Shown: one piece after another, positions 1 to 8,338 of the stretch
How the letters are laid out: every line of letters begins with the position of its first letter
Position numbering within the stretch: position 1 is the first letter of the stretch
NCBI RefSeq assembly: GCF_000711955.1
Contig: NZ_JONR01000009.1
Span: 60,847-124,846, forward strand
DNA length: 64,000 bases
Source of the DNA: Nevskia soli DSM 19509
GTDB taxonomy: Bacteria; Pseudomonadota; Gammaproteobacteria; Nevskiales; Nevskiaceae
Direction of reading: 5' to 3'
Notes under the pieces: model-generated
Told to the model about the DNA's origin: nothing
Seen by the model: the letters and a program-made list of their open reading frames with translations, nothing else
Database searches by the model: none
Program-made: the position numbers and the translations under genes

Positions 1-15
1 TAGCGGATCGCTAAT

Positions 16-46
16 AGTGCGTAGTTATACTACGCACTACGCACTT
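16..46. repeat. Inverted repeat with an extra half-site
   Basis: Nine-base arms AGTGCGTAG and CTACGCACT flank a 5-nt spacer (16-38). A further ACGCACT copy follows directly at 39-45. It lies about 140 bp past the 3' end of the minus-strand MerR gene. It has no T-run, so an operator or a remnant repeat is as likely as a terminator. The gene on the other side lies outside the window. Confidence 0.4.
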
Positions 47-184
47 AATCAACCAGGATTGTCATCCAGGGGACGCGCGACGACGCGCGCACGCGTCCTT
101 CCGGCTTCCCAGGAGAAGTGGTTATTGCGGTGCAGTGATGCAGATTGCGGCGGCAACCATTGAGCTTGCCGCCGCGGGCGCCGC

Positions 185-1045
185 TCAGGCGTTGCGGGAT
201 GCCCGGGGAGCCGCTTTCACGCCGGCGGGTTTGCGACGCGGCTTGGGCGCCTTTGCCGCGGCGGACGGCGCCTGCTTGGTGGCGGCAGCCCTGGGCTTCC
301 GCCTTTCGGTCACGGTCGCGGCGGCCAGCCGGCCCAGGGACAACTCCTTCAGGAAGGATTCCACGCGGCGTTCGTGGAACAGCGCGAAAATCCGATTGAG
401 GGCGGGAATCACGATATCGATGACCTTCGCCGCTTCCTCGCTGTCCAGCTCGCGGATGCGATCGGCGAAGAGCTGCAGCTCGCTGCGCAGCGCGATCTCG
501 ACGATATCCTTGAGGTAACCAAGATTGGCCGGGCTGAAGCCCCGCTCCAGCGAAAGCCCGGCGTCGCGTATCGCGATCCACTGCCGGGTGATCTCGACAT
601 CGCTGATGCTCACCGTGCCGCCGGCCGCAATGCCGAGCGCGCGCAGTTCCTTCTGCTCCCAGCGCGACAGGCCCAGCTCCTGCGCCAGCCTTGCGGGATC
701 GTCGGAAACCGTCAGGTCGCGGTTTTCGGCGGCGATCTTGCGTCGCATGTCTTCGAAGGCGCGCCCCTGCGCGTCGGTGAAATCCAGGTTCTGGTCGCCG
801 TTGAGCAGGGCGCGGATCGCCTTGAGCGGCAGGAACTGCTCGGTCTGCAGCTTCTGGATGAAGCGCAACAACTCGACGTGCCGGTCGGAATACCAGCCCA
901 TGTTGTGCGCGGTTTTCACCGCGGGCGGCAGCAGGCCCTGGGTGATGTAAAAGCGGACGGCTTCCTTCGAAATCCCCGTAATCTCGGTCAGATCCTTGAT
1001 GCGGTATGGCGCGTTGCTTTTCGTTTTTATTCGCCCGCGAGGCAT
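185..1045 (-). CDS. MerR-family regulator with Lys/Ala-rich tail
   Basis: 286-aa DNA-binding regulator. Residues about 14-82 form a MerR-type winged helix (YRIKDLTEITGIS, then VRFYITQGLLPP). Here the usual YY/YE is replaced by FYITQGLL. The middle is helical and could bind an effector or dimerise. The last 40 or so residues are rich in Lys, Ala, Pro and Arg, like histone H1 or AlgP-type tails, and probably add nonspecific DNA binding. No Cys or other metal-site residues are evident, so the inducer is unknown. It is monocistronic, and the window start gives no target gene. Confidence 0.8.
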   Translation of the reverse strand: MPRGRIKTKSNAPYRIKDLTEITGISKEAVRFYITQGLLPPAVKTAHNMGWYSDRHVELLRFIQKLQTEQFLPLKAIRALLNGDQNLDFTDAQGRAFEDMRRKIAAENRDLTVSDDPARLAQELGLSRWEQKELRALGIAAGGTVSISDVEITRQWIAIRDAGLSLERGFSPANLGYLKDIVEIALRSELQLFADRIRELDSEEAAKVIDIVIPALNRIFALFHERRVESFLKELSLGRLAAATVTERRKPRAAATKQAPSAAAKAPKPRRKPAGVKAAPRASRNA

Positions 1046-1211
1046 CGTCCGCTCTCTCCTGATGTGAACTTCAGTTTAGGTCTGATCGACTTTGCCGTAC
1101 AACATTCGCGGCGATTCCCTTCGCAAACGTGCAGCTTCCAGAGTGCCTTTGGCACCATCCCATCGGACGCGATGCCACGGCGGATGTCGTGGCGGCCGAA
1201 AGATTCCAGGC

Positions 1212-1248
1212 ACAAAAAAACCGGGACGGTCACCCGATCCCGGTTGCA
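1212..1248 (-). terminator. Rho-independent terminator of the lysine-rich microprotein gene
   Basis: On the minus strand, AACCGGGA and TCCCGGTT form a stem around a short loop and are followed directly by seven T residues. It begins about 20 nt after the microprotein stop codon, which supports that small gene being transcribed alone. Confidence 0.8.
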
Positions 1249-1266
1249 GGCCTGACCTGGGCAGGT

Positions 1267-1371
1267 CTAGCGCTTGGCGGCTTTCTTCTCCGCCTTGGCC
1301 TGCTTCTTTTCCTTCATGGTCTTGGCCGGCTTCTTCTTGACGTCCTTCTTGGTGTCCATGTTCTTGCCCAT
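1267..1371 (-). CDS. Lysine-rich 34-aa microprotein
   Basis: 34 codons from ATG (1369-1371) to TAG, read on the minus strand as MGKNMDTKKDVKKKP followed by a Lys/Ala/Glu-rich helix ending in AAKR. About 40 percent of residues are lysine. An AAGGAGA ribosome site lies 6 nt before the ATG, and a strong terminator follows the stop. Similar tiny basic proteins of unknown function occur in other proteobacteria. Nucleic-acid binding is plausible from composition but not shown. Confidence 0.7.
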   Translation of the reverse strand: MGKNMDTKKDVKKKPAKTMKEKKQAKAEKKAAKR

Positions 1372-1512
1372 CGCGTTCTCCTTGGGTGAGCGGGAAACAG
1401 CAACGTCCGGTGGACGGCTGTCACGTCGCATCGGCAACGTTGCGGCATTTTAGCAGGCCGCCCCGCCGGAGGAATTTCGCGTCGCACGCGCATCGTTGAC
1501 AGGAACCAGCCA

Positions 1513-1740
1513 GGCCATCCCTGGCGAGACCTCAGCAGATTTCCCACCCCCGGCCCGGCCATCCCTGGCCGGGCGTTGCGCGTCTCATCCCTGAGACGCG
1601 CCCTTCGGGGCCGCCTCCGGCGGTCCGAATTCGCTCCAGGCGAATTCGTCAGGCCCCGCGAATGACATTGAGTCATTCGCGCAGCCCTTCACCTGTATGC
1701 GTGCCAACAAAAAACCTTGGCACGCATGGCACGCATGGTG
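1513..1740. repeat. Array of seven tandem hairpins downstream of dinB
   Basis: Seven perfect or near-perfect inverted repeats follow one another: 1514-1525, 1553-1574 (9-bp arms), 1578-1601 (10-bp arms), 1611-1623, 1626-1648 (arms CGAATTCGC), 1657-1681 (10-bp arms) and 1697-1727 (11-bp arms). The first three share the same tetraloop, TCCC on plus and GGGA on minus. The array fills the space between the dinB stop codon and the microprotein promoter region, so it would form the 3' end of the dinB mRNA. Confidence 0.75.
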
Positions 1741-1744
1741 TTTT

Positions 1745-2818
1745 TCAGCCGTTTTCCGGCTCGAACAGCTCGGGCTGCAATTGCGGATCGTCCGCCTCGT
1801 GGAAGTTGCTCAGGCCCACCCCGACCAGGCGGTAGCGCACCTCCGCGCCCTGCCCCACCCGGTCCACCAGGGACAGGGCGATGCGCGTCAGCTCCTCGCA
1901 GGAAGCCGGCGGCACTGGCGGCGTATGGCTGCGGGTCAGGATGCGGAAATCGGAAGTCTTGAGCTTGAGCACCACGGTGCGGCCGATGCGCTCCTGCTTG
2001 CCCGCGGCCGCCCAGGTCTTCTCCGCCAGTCGCCGGATCATCGGCGCCAGCTCACCCAGCAGCACGTCCTCGGCGAACGTGTCCTCGGCCGAGACCGACA
2101 TGGTCAGCCGCTCCGGACTGACCGCGCCATCATCGATGCCGCGCGCCAGCTGGTACAGCCGCAGGCCGTAGCGGCCGAAGCGCTGCTCCAGCAGCGGCTG
2201 CTCGATTTCGCGCAGGTGCGCCACCGTCTCCACCCCCATGCCCGCCAGCTTCTCCCCCATCACCTTGCCCACTCCCGGCAGGCGCCCTACCGGCAGCGGC
2301 AGCAGGAAGGCGTCCACCTCCTGCGGCTGGATCACGAACTGGCCATCCGGCTTGCGCCAGTCGGAAGCGATCTTGGCCAGGAACTTGTTGGGGGCGATGC
2401 CGGCCGAGGCGGTCAGGTGCAGTTCCTCGCGGATGCGGTCGCGGATCGCCTTGGCCACCCGGGTCGCGGTGGGCAGCCCGGTCTTGTTCTCGGTGACGTC
2501 GAGGTAGGCCTCGTCCAGCGACAGCGGCTCCACTAGGTCGGTGTGCGTCAGCATGATCTCGCGCACCTGGCGCGACACGGCGCGATAACGGGTGAAGTCC
2601 GGCGGCACGAACACCGCATCCGGGCACAGCCGCGCCGCGCGCAGTGCCGGCATGGCCGAACGGATGCCGAATCGACGCGCCTCGTACGAGGCGGCGCAGA
2701 CCACCGAGCGCCCGCCGCGCCAGGCCACCACCACCGGCTTGCCGCGCAGTTCCGGCGCATCGCGCTGCTCGACGGAGGCATAGAACGCATCCATGTCGAT
2801 GTGAACGATCTTGCGCAC
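1745..2818 (-). CDS. dinB: DNA polymerase IV (Y-family translesion polymerase)
   Basis: 357-aa Y-family polymerase that extends past damaged bases with low fidelity. Catalytic carboxylates are visible in DMDAF (D8) and SLDEAYLD (D102, E103). Helix-hairpin-helix residues LPGVGKVMGEKL lie near 180, and a little-finger domain fills the C-terminal third. The start is GTG; the length is normal for DinB. No LexA-type CTG-N10-CAG box is obvious just upstream. The hairpin array begins 5 nt after the stop codon. Confidence 0.95.
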   Translation of the reverse strand: MRKIVHIDMDAFYASVEQRDAPELRGKPVVVAWRGGRSVVCAASYEARRFGIRSAMPALRAARLCPDAVFVPPDFTRYRAVSRQVREIMLTHTDLVEPLSLDEAYLDVTENKTGLPTATRVAKAIRDRIREELHLTASAGIAPNKFLAKIASDWRKPDGQFVIQPQEVDAFLLPLPVGRLPGVGKVMGEKLAGMGVETVAHLREIEQPLLEQRFGRYGLRLYQLARGIDDGAVSPERLTMSVSAEDTFAEDVLLGELAPMIRRLAEKTWAAAGKQERIGRTVVLKLKTSDFRILTRSHTPPVPPASCEELTRIALSLVDRVGQGAEVRYRLVGVGLSNFHEADDPQLQPELFEPENG

Positions 2819-2961
2819 GCGGTTCCAGTGGAAAGTAAGGCCCTATCGTAGCGCGCCGCGCCGAAACCCGAAGCGGGCGCCTACACCCCGGCTTCACACA
2901 AACTTGCTAGTCTCCGGGCCGGGGACAACATCAAAAGCCGCACCATCCGGGAGAGCTATCC

Positions 2962-3888
2962 ATGAAGTGGACCACCGCAGACATGCCTTCGTTGAAGGGC
3001 AAGATCGCCATCGTCACCGGGGCCAACAGCGGCCTGGGCCTGTACACCACCATCGGCCTGGCCGGCGCTGGCGCCACGGTAGTGATGGCCTGCCGCGATC
3101 CGGCCAAGGCGGCGAAGGCGGTGGAGGAAGTGAAGCGGAAGGCGCCCAGGGGCAAGGTCGAGACGATGGCCCTGGACCTCGCCAGCCTGGAATCGGTAGC
3201 CAGGTTCGCCGCCGCCTTCTCCGCCCAGTACCCGCACCTCGACATCCTGTGCAATAACGCCGGCGTCATGGCGGTGCCTTATGCGAAGACGAAGGACGGC
3301 TTCGAGATGCAGGTCGGCACCAACCATTTCGGCCACTTCGCCCTCACCGGCCAGCTGCTCGACAAGCTCAAGGGCACCCCCGGCTCGCGGGTGGTCACGG
3401 TCGCCAGCATGGCCCACAAGTGGACCAAGGCGATGGACCTGGAAGACCCCTTCTTCGAGCACAAGCCCTACAAGCGCTGGGACGCCTACGGCAAGAGCAA
3501 ACTGGCCAACCTGCTGTTCACCTTCGAACTGGACCGGCGCCTGAAGAAGGCGGGCGCCAAGGTCATCGCCACCGCCGCCCATCCCGGCTACTCCGCCACC
3601 AATCTCGGCTATGTCGGCCCGGCGCTGGACAAGTCCGCCATCGGCAAGCTGGCCATGAACATCGGCAATGCCCTCTTCGCCCAGCCGGCCGAGATGGGCG
3701 CCCTGCCCTCGCTCTATGCCGCGGCCTCGCCGGACGTCGCCGGCGGCGACTACATCGGTCCCGACGGCCTGCAGCAGATGCGCGGCTACCCGACCAAGGT
3801 CGGCTGCCGCAAGCTGGCCCGCGACCCGGATTTGCAGGGCCGTTGGTGGGCGCTCTCGGAAAAACTGACCGGCGTGAAGTATCTTTAA
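2962..3888 (+). CDS. SDR-family oxidoreductase (retinol/protochlorophyllide reductase-like)
   Basis: 308-aa short-chain dehydrogenase. The cofactor motif TGANSGLG is at 19-26, NNAG at 98-101, catalytic Ser at about 149, and YxxxK is Y176/K180 (YGKSK). An insertion of about 20 residues between the Ser and Tyr strands (KAMDLEDPFFEHKPYKRW) is typical of the RDH/protochlorophyllide-reductase-like branch. That branch reduces carbonyls with NADPH on lipophilic substrates, but the substrate here is unknown. A GGGAGAG ribosome site precedes ATG 2962. The thioesterase gene follows after 41 bp and is probably co-transcribed. Confidence 0.9.
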   Translation: MKWTTADMPSLKGKIAIVTGANSGLGLYTTIGLAGAGATVVMACRDPAKAAKAVEEVKRKAPRGKVETMALDLASLESVARFAAAFSAQYPHLDILCNNAGVMAVPYAKTKDGFEMQVGTNHFGHFALTGQLLDKLKGTPGSRVVTVASMAHKWTKAMDLEDPFFEHKPYKRWDAYGKSKLANLLFTFELDRRLKKAGAKVIATAAHPGYSATNLGYVGPALDKSAIGKLAMNIGNALFAQPAEMGALPSLYAAASPDVAGGDYIGPDGLQQMRGYPTKVGCRKLARDPDLQGRWWALSEKLTGVKYL

Positions 3889-3929
3889 GCGGCGAACCCC
3901 GCATCCAGCCCGCACACGAGGAACCAGTT

Positions 3930-4424
3930 TTGGCCCAGATCGGCAAACGTGAAATCAGCCTGCGCTTCCTGGCGGAGCCGAGCGACGTGAATTTCGGCGG
4001 CAAGGTGCATGGCGGCATGGTGATGAAGTGGATCGACCAGGCCGGCTACACCTGCGCCGTGGGCTGGAGCGGCAAGTATTGCGTCACCGTCTACGTCGGC
4101 GGCATCCGCTTCATCCGCCCGATCCACATCGGCAACGTGGTGGAAGTACACGCCAAGGTGATCTACACCGGCAACAGCAGCATGCACATCGCGGTGGACG
4201 TACTGGCCGGCGACCCGCGCGAGGGCGGCGCCTTCCAGAAGACCACCCATTGCGTCATCGTTTTCGTCGCCATGGGCGAGGACGGCAAGCCGTGCAAGGT
4301 CCAGCCCTGGCAACCGGCCACGGACGACGACCAGGGCCTGGAAAGCTATGCCCGCAAGCTGATGAGCCTGCGCAGCAGCCTGGACGAGGAAGTGAAGCGC
4401 TTCCTGGAGCCGGGTCCGGCCTGA
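3930..4424 (+). CDS. Acyl-CoA thioesterase (YciA/BACH-like hotdog)
   Basis: 164-aa single hotdog domain. The motif NFGGKVHGGMVMKWIDQAG is the signature of the YciA/BACH acyl-CoA thioesterases, with the Asp in the substrate channel. I place the start at TTG 3930 because GAGGAA sits 8 nt upstream and the homologous N-terminus (AQIGKREISLRFL) begins there. It lies 41 bp after the SDR gene, so the pair may process fatty acyl or aldehyde intermediates together. Confidence 0.85.
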   Translation: MAQIGKREISLRFLAEPSDVNFGGKVHGGMVMKWIDQAGYTCAVGWSGKYCVTVYVGGIRFIRPIHIGNVVEVHAKVIYTGNSSMHIAVDVLAGDPREGGAFQKTTHCVIVFVAMGEDGKPCKVQPWQPATDDDQGLESYARKLMSLRSSLDEEVKRFLEPGPA

Positions 4425-4443
4425 CGCCGTCAGACTGGAGAAA

Positions 4444-4472
4444 GGCCCCTCTTCTTCGCGCAAGAGGGGCCG
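4444..4472 (-). terminator. Terminator hairpin between convergent genes
   Basis: GGCCCCTCTT and AAGAGGGGCC form a 10-bp stem with a short loop. The minus strand continues with TTTC after the stem, so it mainly serves the metallo-hydrolase gene, but it lies 20 nt past the thioesterase stop and could act in both directions. Confidence 0.7.
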
Positions 4473-4484
4473 TAATTCAAACCG

Positions 4485-5339
4485 TCAATCCAGGTACTTC
4501 GGGAATTTCGGCAGCGACTTGAAGTCATTTGCGTCGTGCTGCACCACCAGCCGGCCCTTGGTGTTCTTCAGGATGGTGTTGACGCGATCGATCGAGGCCA
4601 GCGTGTCGGCACGCTCGACATTGAACGGCGGGACGCGGCGGAACCTGTAGTTGTCGCGCTGGTGGAACAGGTCGCCCGACAGGATCACCACGCCGGATTT
4701 CTTCAGCTTCAGTTCCAGCGACTGGTGCCCCGGCGTGTGGCCGGGCGTCTTCAGGATCATCACGCTGCCGTCGCCGAACACATCATAGTCGCCGTCGATC
4801 ATCTGCGTCTTGGCGGTCTTGTAGTCGCCGAAGGTGTCGATATTGACGAAGGCGCCAGGCTTGCTCTCGGCCCAGGCGATTTCCGCCTTGCTAAGGATCC
4901 AGGTGGCTCCCGGGAACTCGTTGGCGTTCCCGGTATGGTCGAAGTGAGTATGCGAGAACGACAGGTAGCTGACGTCGGCCGGGGTCAGGCCGATGGCCTT
5001 GAGTTGGTCCAGCAGGGTCACATCCACCTGCATGTGACCGACGGGGATATCGATGCCGCCCTTGGTCTCCGCCAGCTTGTCGCCTAAACCCGTATCCCAT
5101 ACCAGGACGCCCTTGGGATGGCGGATGACGAAGCAGGGATCGGACAGCACGCCTGACTTGCCGTTGTACTCCCCGGTATCCGAAAACATGCCCATGTCCT
5201 TGACCTGGATACGGCCGCAATCGAGCGCGTACAGGCGGACTTCCTGGACGGCGTCGGCCGCATGGGTCGAGGCGAAAAACGACGAAGCCGCAAGCAGCAG
5301 GGAACCGCTGGCGCAACGCAGCAGGCTTGAACGTGACAT
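4485..5339 (-). CDS. Exported MBL-fold hydrolase (lactonase-like)
   Basis: 284-aa metallo-beta-lactamase-fold enzyme with a signal peptide of about 27 residues ending STHA-ADA. Zinc motif HTHFDH is at 130-135, another His is in TPGHTPGH (near 201-205), and Asp223 is in LSGDLFH. The arrangement (early DTGLGD, GKSGVL, late VVQHD) matches N-acyl homoserine lactonase-like exported members. Quorum-quenching or general lactone hydrolysis is possible, but homology alone does not fix the substrate. Likely periplasmic. Confidence 0.8.
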   Translation of the reverse strand: MSRSSLLRCASGSLLLAASSFFASTHAADAVQEVRLYALDCGRIQVKDMGMFSDTGEYNGKSGVLSDPCFVIRHPKGVLVWDTGLGDKLAETKGGIDIPVGHMQVDVTLLDQLKAIGLTPADVSYLSFSHTHFDHTGNANEFPGATWILSKAEIAWAESKPGAFVNIDTFGDYKTAKTQMIDGDYDVFGDGSVMILKTPGHTPGHQSLELKLKKSGVVILSGDLFHQRDNYRFRRVPPFNVERADTLASIDRVNTILKNTKGRLVVQHDANDFKSLPKFPKYLD

Positions 5340-5435
5340 CTGATGTCTCCTGGCTAGTTGGAAAAGCCGGCGGATTCTAGCGGAGTTGCGGCAGGCCGAT
5401 GCAGACGATGTGACAAATCGTTGCCGTATCCGGAC

Positions 5436-6230
5436 TCAGGCGAACACCACCATGTTCTGCCGGCTCAACGCCACCGGGCTGCCGTCCGGCCCCCACAGCA
5501 GGCCGCTCTGGCTGGTGTAGCCATCGCCGGCCGCGACGAGCTCGGCATCCATGCGCCAGCCCTGCAGCGGCAGGCCGCCGGTGTAGTTGCCGAGGAATTC
5601 GATCATCCAGGTCATGGAACTGCCGACCGAGGGCTTCTTCAGCAGGGACAGCGCGATCGGCGGGATGAAGTCGGCGATCCCCAGCACATGCTCCTCGCTG
5701 GCGAGGCTGCCGCCCGCATCGCGCAGACCGATCTCCAGCACGTTGCGCGTCTCCTTCGATCCGGTGAACGGCAGCCCGCCGCGCAGCCAGCGCACGTCGA
5801 AATGCTGGGTAAAGGCGGGCGTGAGCCCGGCGATGTAGGGGAAAGTCAGCGGCTTGTCGCACACCACCGCCGGCTGCACCGGAGCGATCTGCACCACGGA
5901 AGGCCGCGCCGCGCCGAAGATGCCGATGGCCGTACAAAGGGTCTGCTGCCCGTCCGTCAACTGGGCTTCGACATGGGTGGCGCTCTTGCCCGCGCGCAGC
6001 ACCCGCGCCTGTAGATGCAGCGGCCCGGCCGGCACCGGCGCAAGGAACGTGGTCTGCAAAGAGCGCAAAGGCACGCCGCCCGGCACCACGAAGCGCATGG
6101 CGCGCAGCGCCAGCCCAGCCTGCAGCCCGCCGAAGACGCTGCGCCCTTGCAGCCAATCCTCGGAAACCATGGCGCTCCAACCGCCGCCCGCCTGCTCCTT
6201 CACCGAGTCCAGGACTTCCGAATACAGCAT
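5436..6230 (-). CDS. Thioesterase family protein (TesB-like double hotdog)
   Basis: 264-aa protein of the acyl-CoA thioesterase-like family with an N-terminal hotdog (VFGGLQAGLALRAM, then LRSLQTTFLAPVPAGPL) and a degenerate C-terminal hotdog. Start ATG 6230 is preferred: AAGG lies 8 nt upstream. An in-frame GTG three codons earlier is the alternative. The SDR gene upstream ends 49 bp away on the same strand, suggesting a two-gene unit acting on acyl-CoA or related lipids. Confidence 0.8.
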   Translation of the reverse strand: MLYSEVLDSVKEQAGGGWSAMVSEDWLQGRSVFGGLQAGLALRAMRFVVPGGVPLRSLQTTFLAPVPAGPLHLQARVLRAGKSATHVEAQLTDGQQTLCTAIGIFGAARPSVVQIAPVQPAVVCDKPLTFPYIAGLTPAFTQHFDVRWLRGGLPFTGSKETRNVLEIGLRDAGGSLASEEHVLGIADFIPPIALSLLKKPSVGSSMTWMIEFLGNYTGGLPLQGWRMDAELVAAGDGYTSQSGLLWGPDGSPVALSRQNMVVFA

Positions 6231-6278
6231 GCGTTTCACCTTTGAATGTTTCTGGAATCCTGCGGCAGCTTCGGTACT

Positions 6279-7151
6279 TCAGCTGCCTTTCTGTTCGATC
6301 CGCGTGATGCGCTTCTGCAAGAGTCCCAGCATGCGCGAGTAGAACTGGCCGAGCACCTGCAGCGACGGACCCGGCGCCGCCGCCGTGGCGATGTTGAAGG
6401 CCCGCGCCATGTGCGTGGTGCGGCGCGCCGGGCGTGTCTTCACCGCGTCCACGATCCAGCCGGCGGCATCCGCCACATCCATCTGCGGCAGGTACTTGTA
6501 GATCTTGGTCGGCTCGGTCATCGCCGTCTTCACCAGCGGATAGTTCAGCGTGGTGACGGCAATGCCGGAATCGTTCAGCTCGATGCGCAGCGAACGCGAG
6601 AACGCATCGAGCGCCGCCTTGCTGGCGATATAGGCGGAAAAGCGCGGCGTGCTCATCAGCGCCGCGACGCTGGACACATTGATGATCTGGCCGCTGCCGC
6701 GCTCCAGCATCGGCCCCAGCAGGCGCAGCGTCATGCGCATGGCGGCGAAGTAATTGAGCTGCATGGTCCGCTCGAAGTCATGCGGCCGGTCCAGCGACTC
6801 GCGCAGCGGACGGCGGATCGAGCGCCCCGCATTGTTGACCAGCACGTCGACGCACTTGTGCTGCGCCAGGATGGCATCGCAGCAAGCCTCGACGGAGGCA
6901 TTGTCGGACAAGTCCGCCGGATAGACGAAGGCCTTGCTGCGCGCCCTGCCCCTGCCCTTGGCGCCGGCTGCCTTGCTGCCCGCTCCGTCGATTTCACGCT
7001 TGACCCGCGCCAGTTCCTCTTCGCGCCGCGCCACCAGGCAGACGGTGGCGCCCTGCCGCGCGAGCTGCTTCGCCGCCTCCTCGCCGATGCCGCTGGAAGC
7101 GCCCGTAATGACGATGATCAACCCTTCAACAGCGCGCGCTTGCTTCGACAT
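6279..7151 (-). CDS. SDR-family oxidoreductase
   Basis: 290-aa classical short-chain dehydrogenase. TGASSGIG is near residue 16, NNAG near 107, Ser of INVSSVAAL near 150 and YIASK (YxxxK) near 166. An Ala/Gly/Lys/Arg-rich insertion (AGSKAAGAKGRGRARSK) lies after the second strand, unusual for the family and probably a surface loop. The C-terminal 40 residues are amphipathic, which may give membrane contact. It is the first gene of a minus-strand pair with the TesB-like thioesterase. Confidence 0.88.
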   Translation of the reverse strand: MSKQARAVEGLIIVITGASSGIGEEAAKQLARQGATVCLVARREEELARVKREIDGAGSKAAGAKGRGRARSKAFVYPADLSDNASVEACCDAILAQHKCVDVLVNNAGRSIRRPLRESLDRPHDFERTMQLNYFAAMRMTLRLLGPMLERGSGQIINVSSVAALMSTPRFSAYIASKAALDAFSRSLRIELNDSGIAVTTLNYPLVKTAMTEPTKIYKYLPQMDVADAAGWIVDAVKTRPARRTTHMARAFNIATAAAPGPSLQVLGQFYSRMLGLLQKRITRIEQKGS

Positions 7152-7218
7152 CGCTCGAATATCCGGTGGTTGGCGACCACCCTAGCATACTCAAGCGTAT
7201 GGCCCTTGCTGATTGGCC

Positions 7219-8151
7219 CTACAGCCGCAGCTCCCAGGTCTGCCCGACCAAATCATGGCCGAAGCTGCGATGCGGCTTTTCCCCCACGAGCCTGAACCCA
7301 GCGGATTCATAAATGTGCCTGGCCGCCGACAGGATGTCGTTGGTCCACAGCGTGATGTCGCTATAGCCGGACTGCCGGGCAAACCGGATGCATTCCTCCA
7401 CCAGGCGGCGGCCGATGCCAAGTCCGCGCGCCGAGGGCTCCACCAGCAGCAGACGCAGCTGCGCGGTGCTGGCGGAGTGCTTGACCAGAAACACGCTGCC
7501 CAGGATTTCCCCGTCGCGCTCGGCGATCCAGCAGCGCTCCCGCCGGGGATCGAAATTCTGGACGAATTTCGCCACGATCTCCGCCACCAGGGCCTCGAAG
7601 GTTTCGTCCCAACCGTATTCCTGGGCATACAAGGCGCCGTGCCGGTGCACGATCCAGCCCATATCGCCCGGTCGGTGCGTACGCAGCAGATAGGGCTCAT
7701 GCGCGGCTTGCGGGGCGCCGAGCAACCGCTCGATGGTTTGCATCGCCTGCAGGATGCGGGACCGCGAATCGGCGGGCAATGCGGCCAGCATGGCTCCGAC
7801 TTCCGCGTTGGAGCCCGCCTCCAGCGCCAACTGGGCTTTACGGCCCGCCGCCGTGAGCGAAAGCAGGCTCTGCCGCGCATCCGTGGGTGAGGCCTGCTTG
7901 CGCAGCAGCCCGCCCTTTTCGAAGGCGCGCAAGATGCGGCTGAGATACCCGGCATCGAGTTGCAGATCCTGGGCCAGTTCGGTGGCCGTAGGCTGTTGCC
8001 GGTGCGCGATCTCGTACAGCACCCGCGCCTCGGCCAGGGAAAACGGACTGTCCAGCAGGCCCTGGCGCAACACTCCGATCTGGCGGGTATAGAACCGGTT
8101 GAATCTCCTGACGGCGGCGATGCCTGCGGCGTTGCTGGTGTTGTCGGTCAT
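7219..8151 (-). CDS. MarR-type HTH fused to GNAT acetyltransferase
   Basis: 310-aa two-domain protein. Residues 1-145 form a MarR winged helix (FSLAEARVLYEIAHRQQPTA, then DAGYLSRILRAFEKGGLL). Residues 160-310 form a GNAT domain with acetyl-CoA motif ARGLGIGRRLVEE. Such fusions may couple transcription control to acetylation of a small molecule. A 34-bp dyad covers the region 20-54 bp before its ATG, consistent with autoregulation. The acetyltransferase half resembles the free-standing GNAT gene at 16965-17474. Confidence 0.9.
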   Translation of the reverse strand: MTDNTSNAAGIAAVRRFNRFYTRQIGVLRQGLLDSPFSLAEARVLYEIAHRQQPTATELAQDLQLDAGYLSRILRAFEKGGLLRKQASPTDARQSLLSLTAAGRKAQLALEAGSNAEVGAMLAALPADSRSRILQAMQTIERLLGAPQAAHEPYLLRTHRPGDMGWIVHRHGALYAQEYGWDETFEALVAEIVAKFVQNFDPRRERCWIAERDGEILGSVFLVKHSASTAQLRLLLVEPSARGLGIGRRLVEECIRFARQSGYSDITLWTNDILSAARHIYESAGFRLVGEKPHRSFGHDLVGQTWELRL

Positions 8152-8171
8152 GCACGCTCCCGGTCACTTAA

Positions 8172-8205
8172 TTGACATGGTCAAATATATATTTGCCTAA
8201 GTCAA
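8172..8205. promoter_or_regulatory. Palindromic operator of the MarR-GNAT gene
   Basis: Outer arms TTGAC/GTCAA enclose a perfect 14-bp palindrome, CAAATATATATTTG (8182-8195), with equal 5-nt spacers on each side. AT content is very high for this genome. The minus strand has TTGACT at the outer arm, which could serve as a -35 box. Position and symmetry fit a MarR-type operator. Confidence 0.7.
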
Positions 8206-8254
8206 CTATATGAATGGGAAACAGGAACTTCATTGCGTCGCTGCTTTTGGGATT

Positions 8255-8328
8255 GAACCCGGCGCTACCCCCTCGGGGTAGCGTTGCAACCGATCGGCCT
8301 CGCTTCAGACAGCCGATCGGCGGCGCGA
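8255..8328 (-). terminator. Two hairpins after the BON lipoprotein gene
   Basis: GCTACCCC/GGGGTAGC with a 3-nt loop and CCGATCGGC/GCCGATCGG with a longer loop lie just 3' of the BON gene on the minus strand. Neither has a clean T-run, so they may be transcript-end stabilisers rather than intrinsic terminators. Confidence 0.45.
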
Positions 8329-8338
8329 TGGCATGGCC

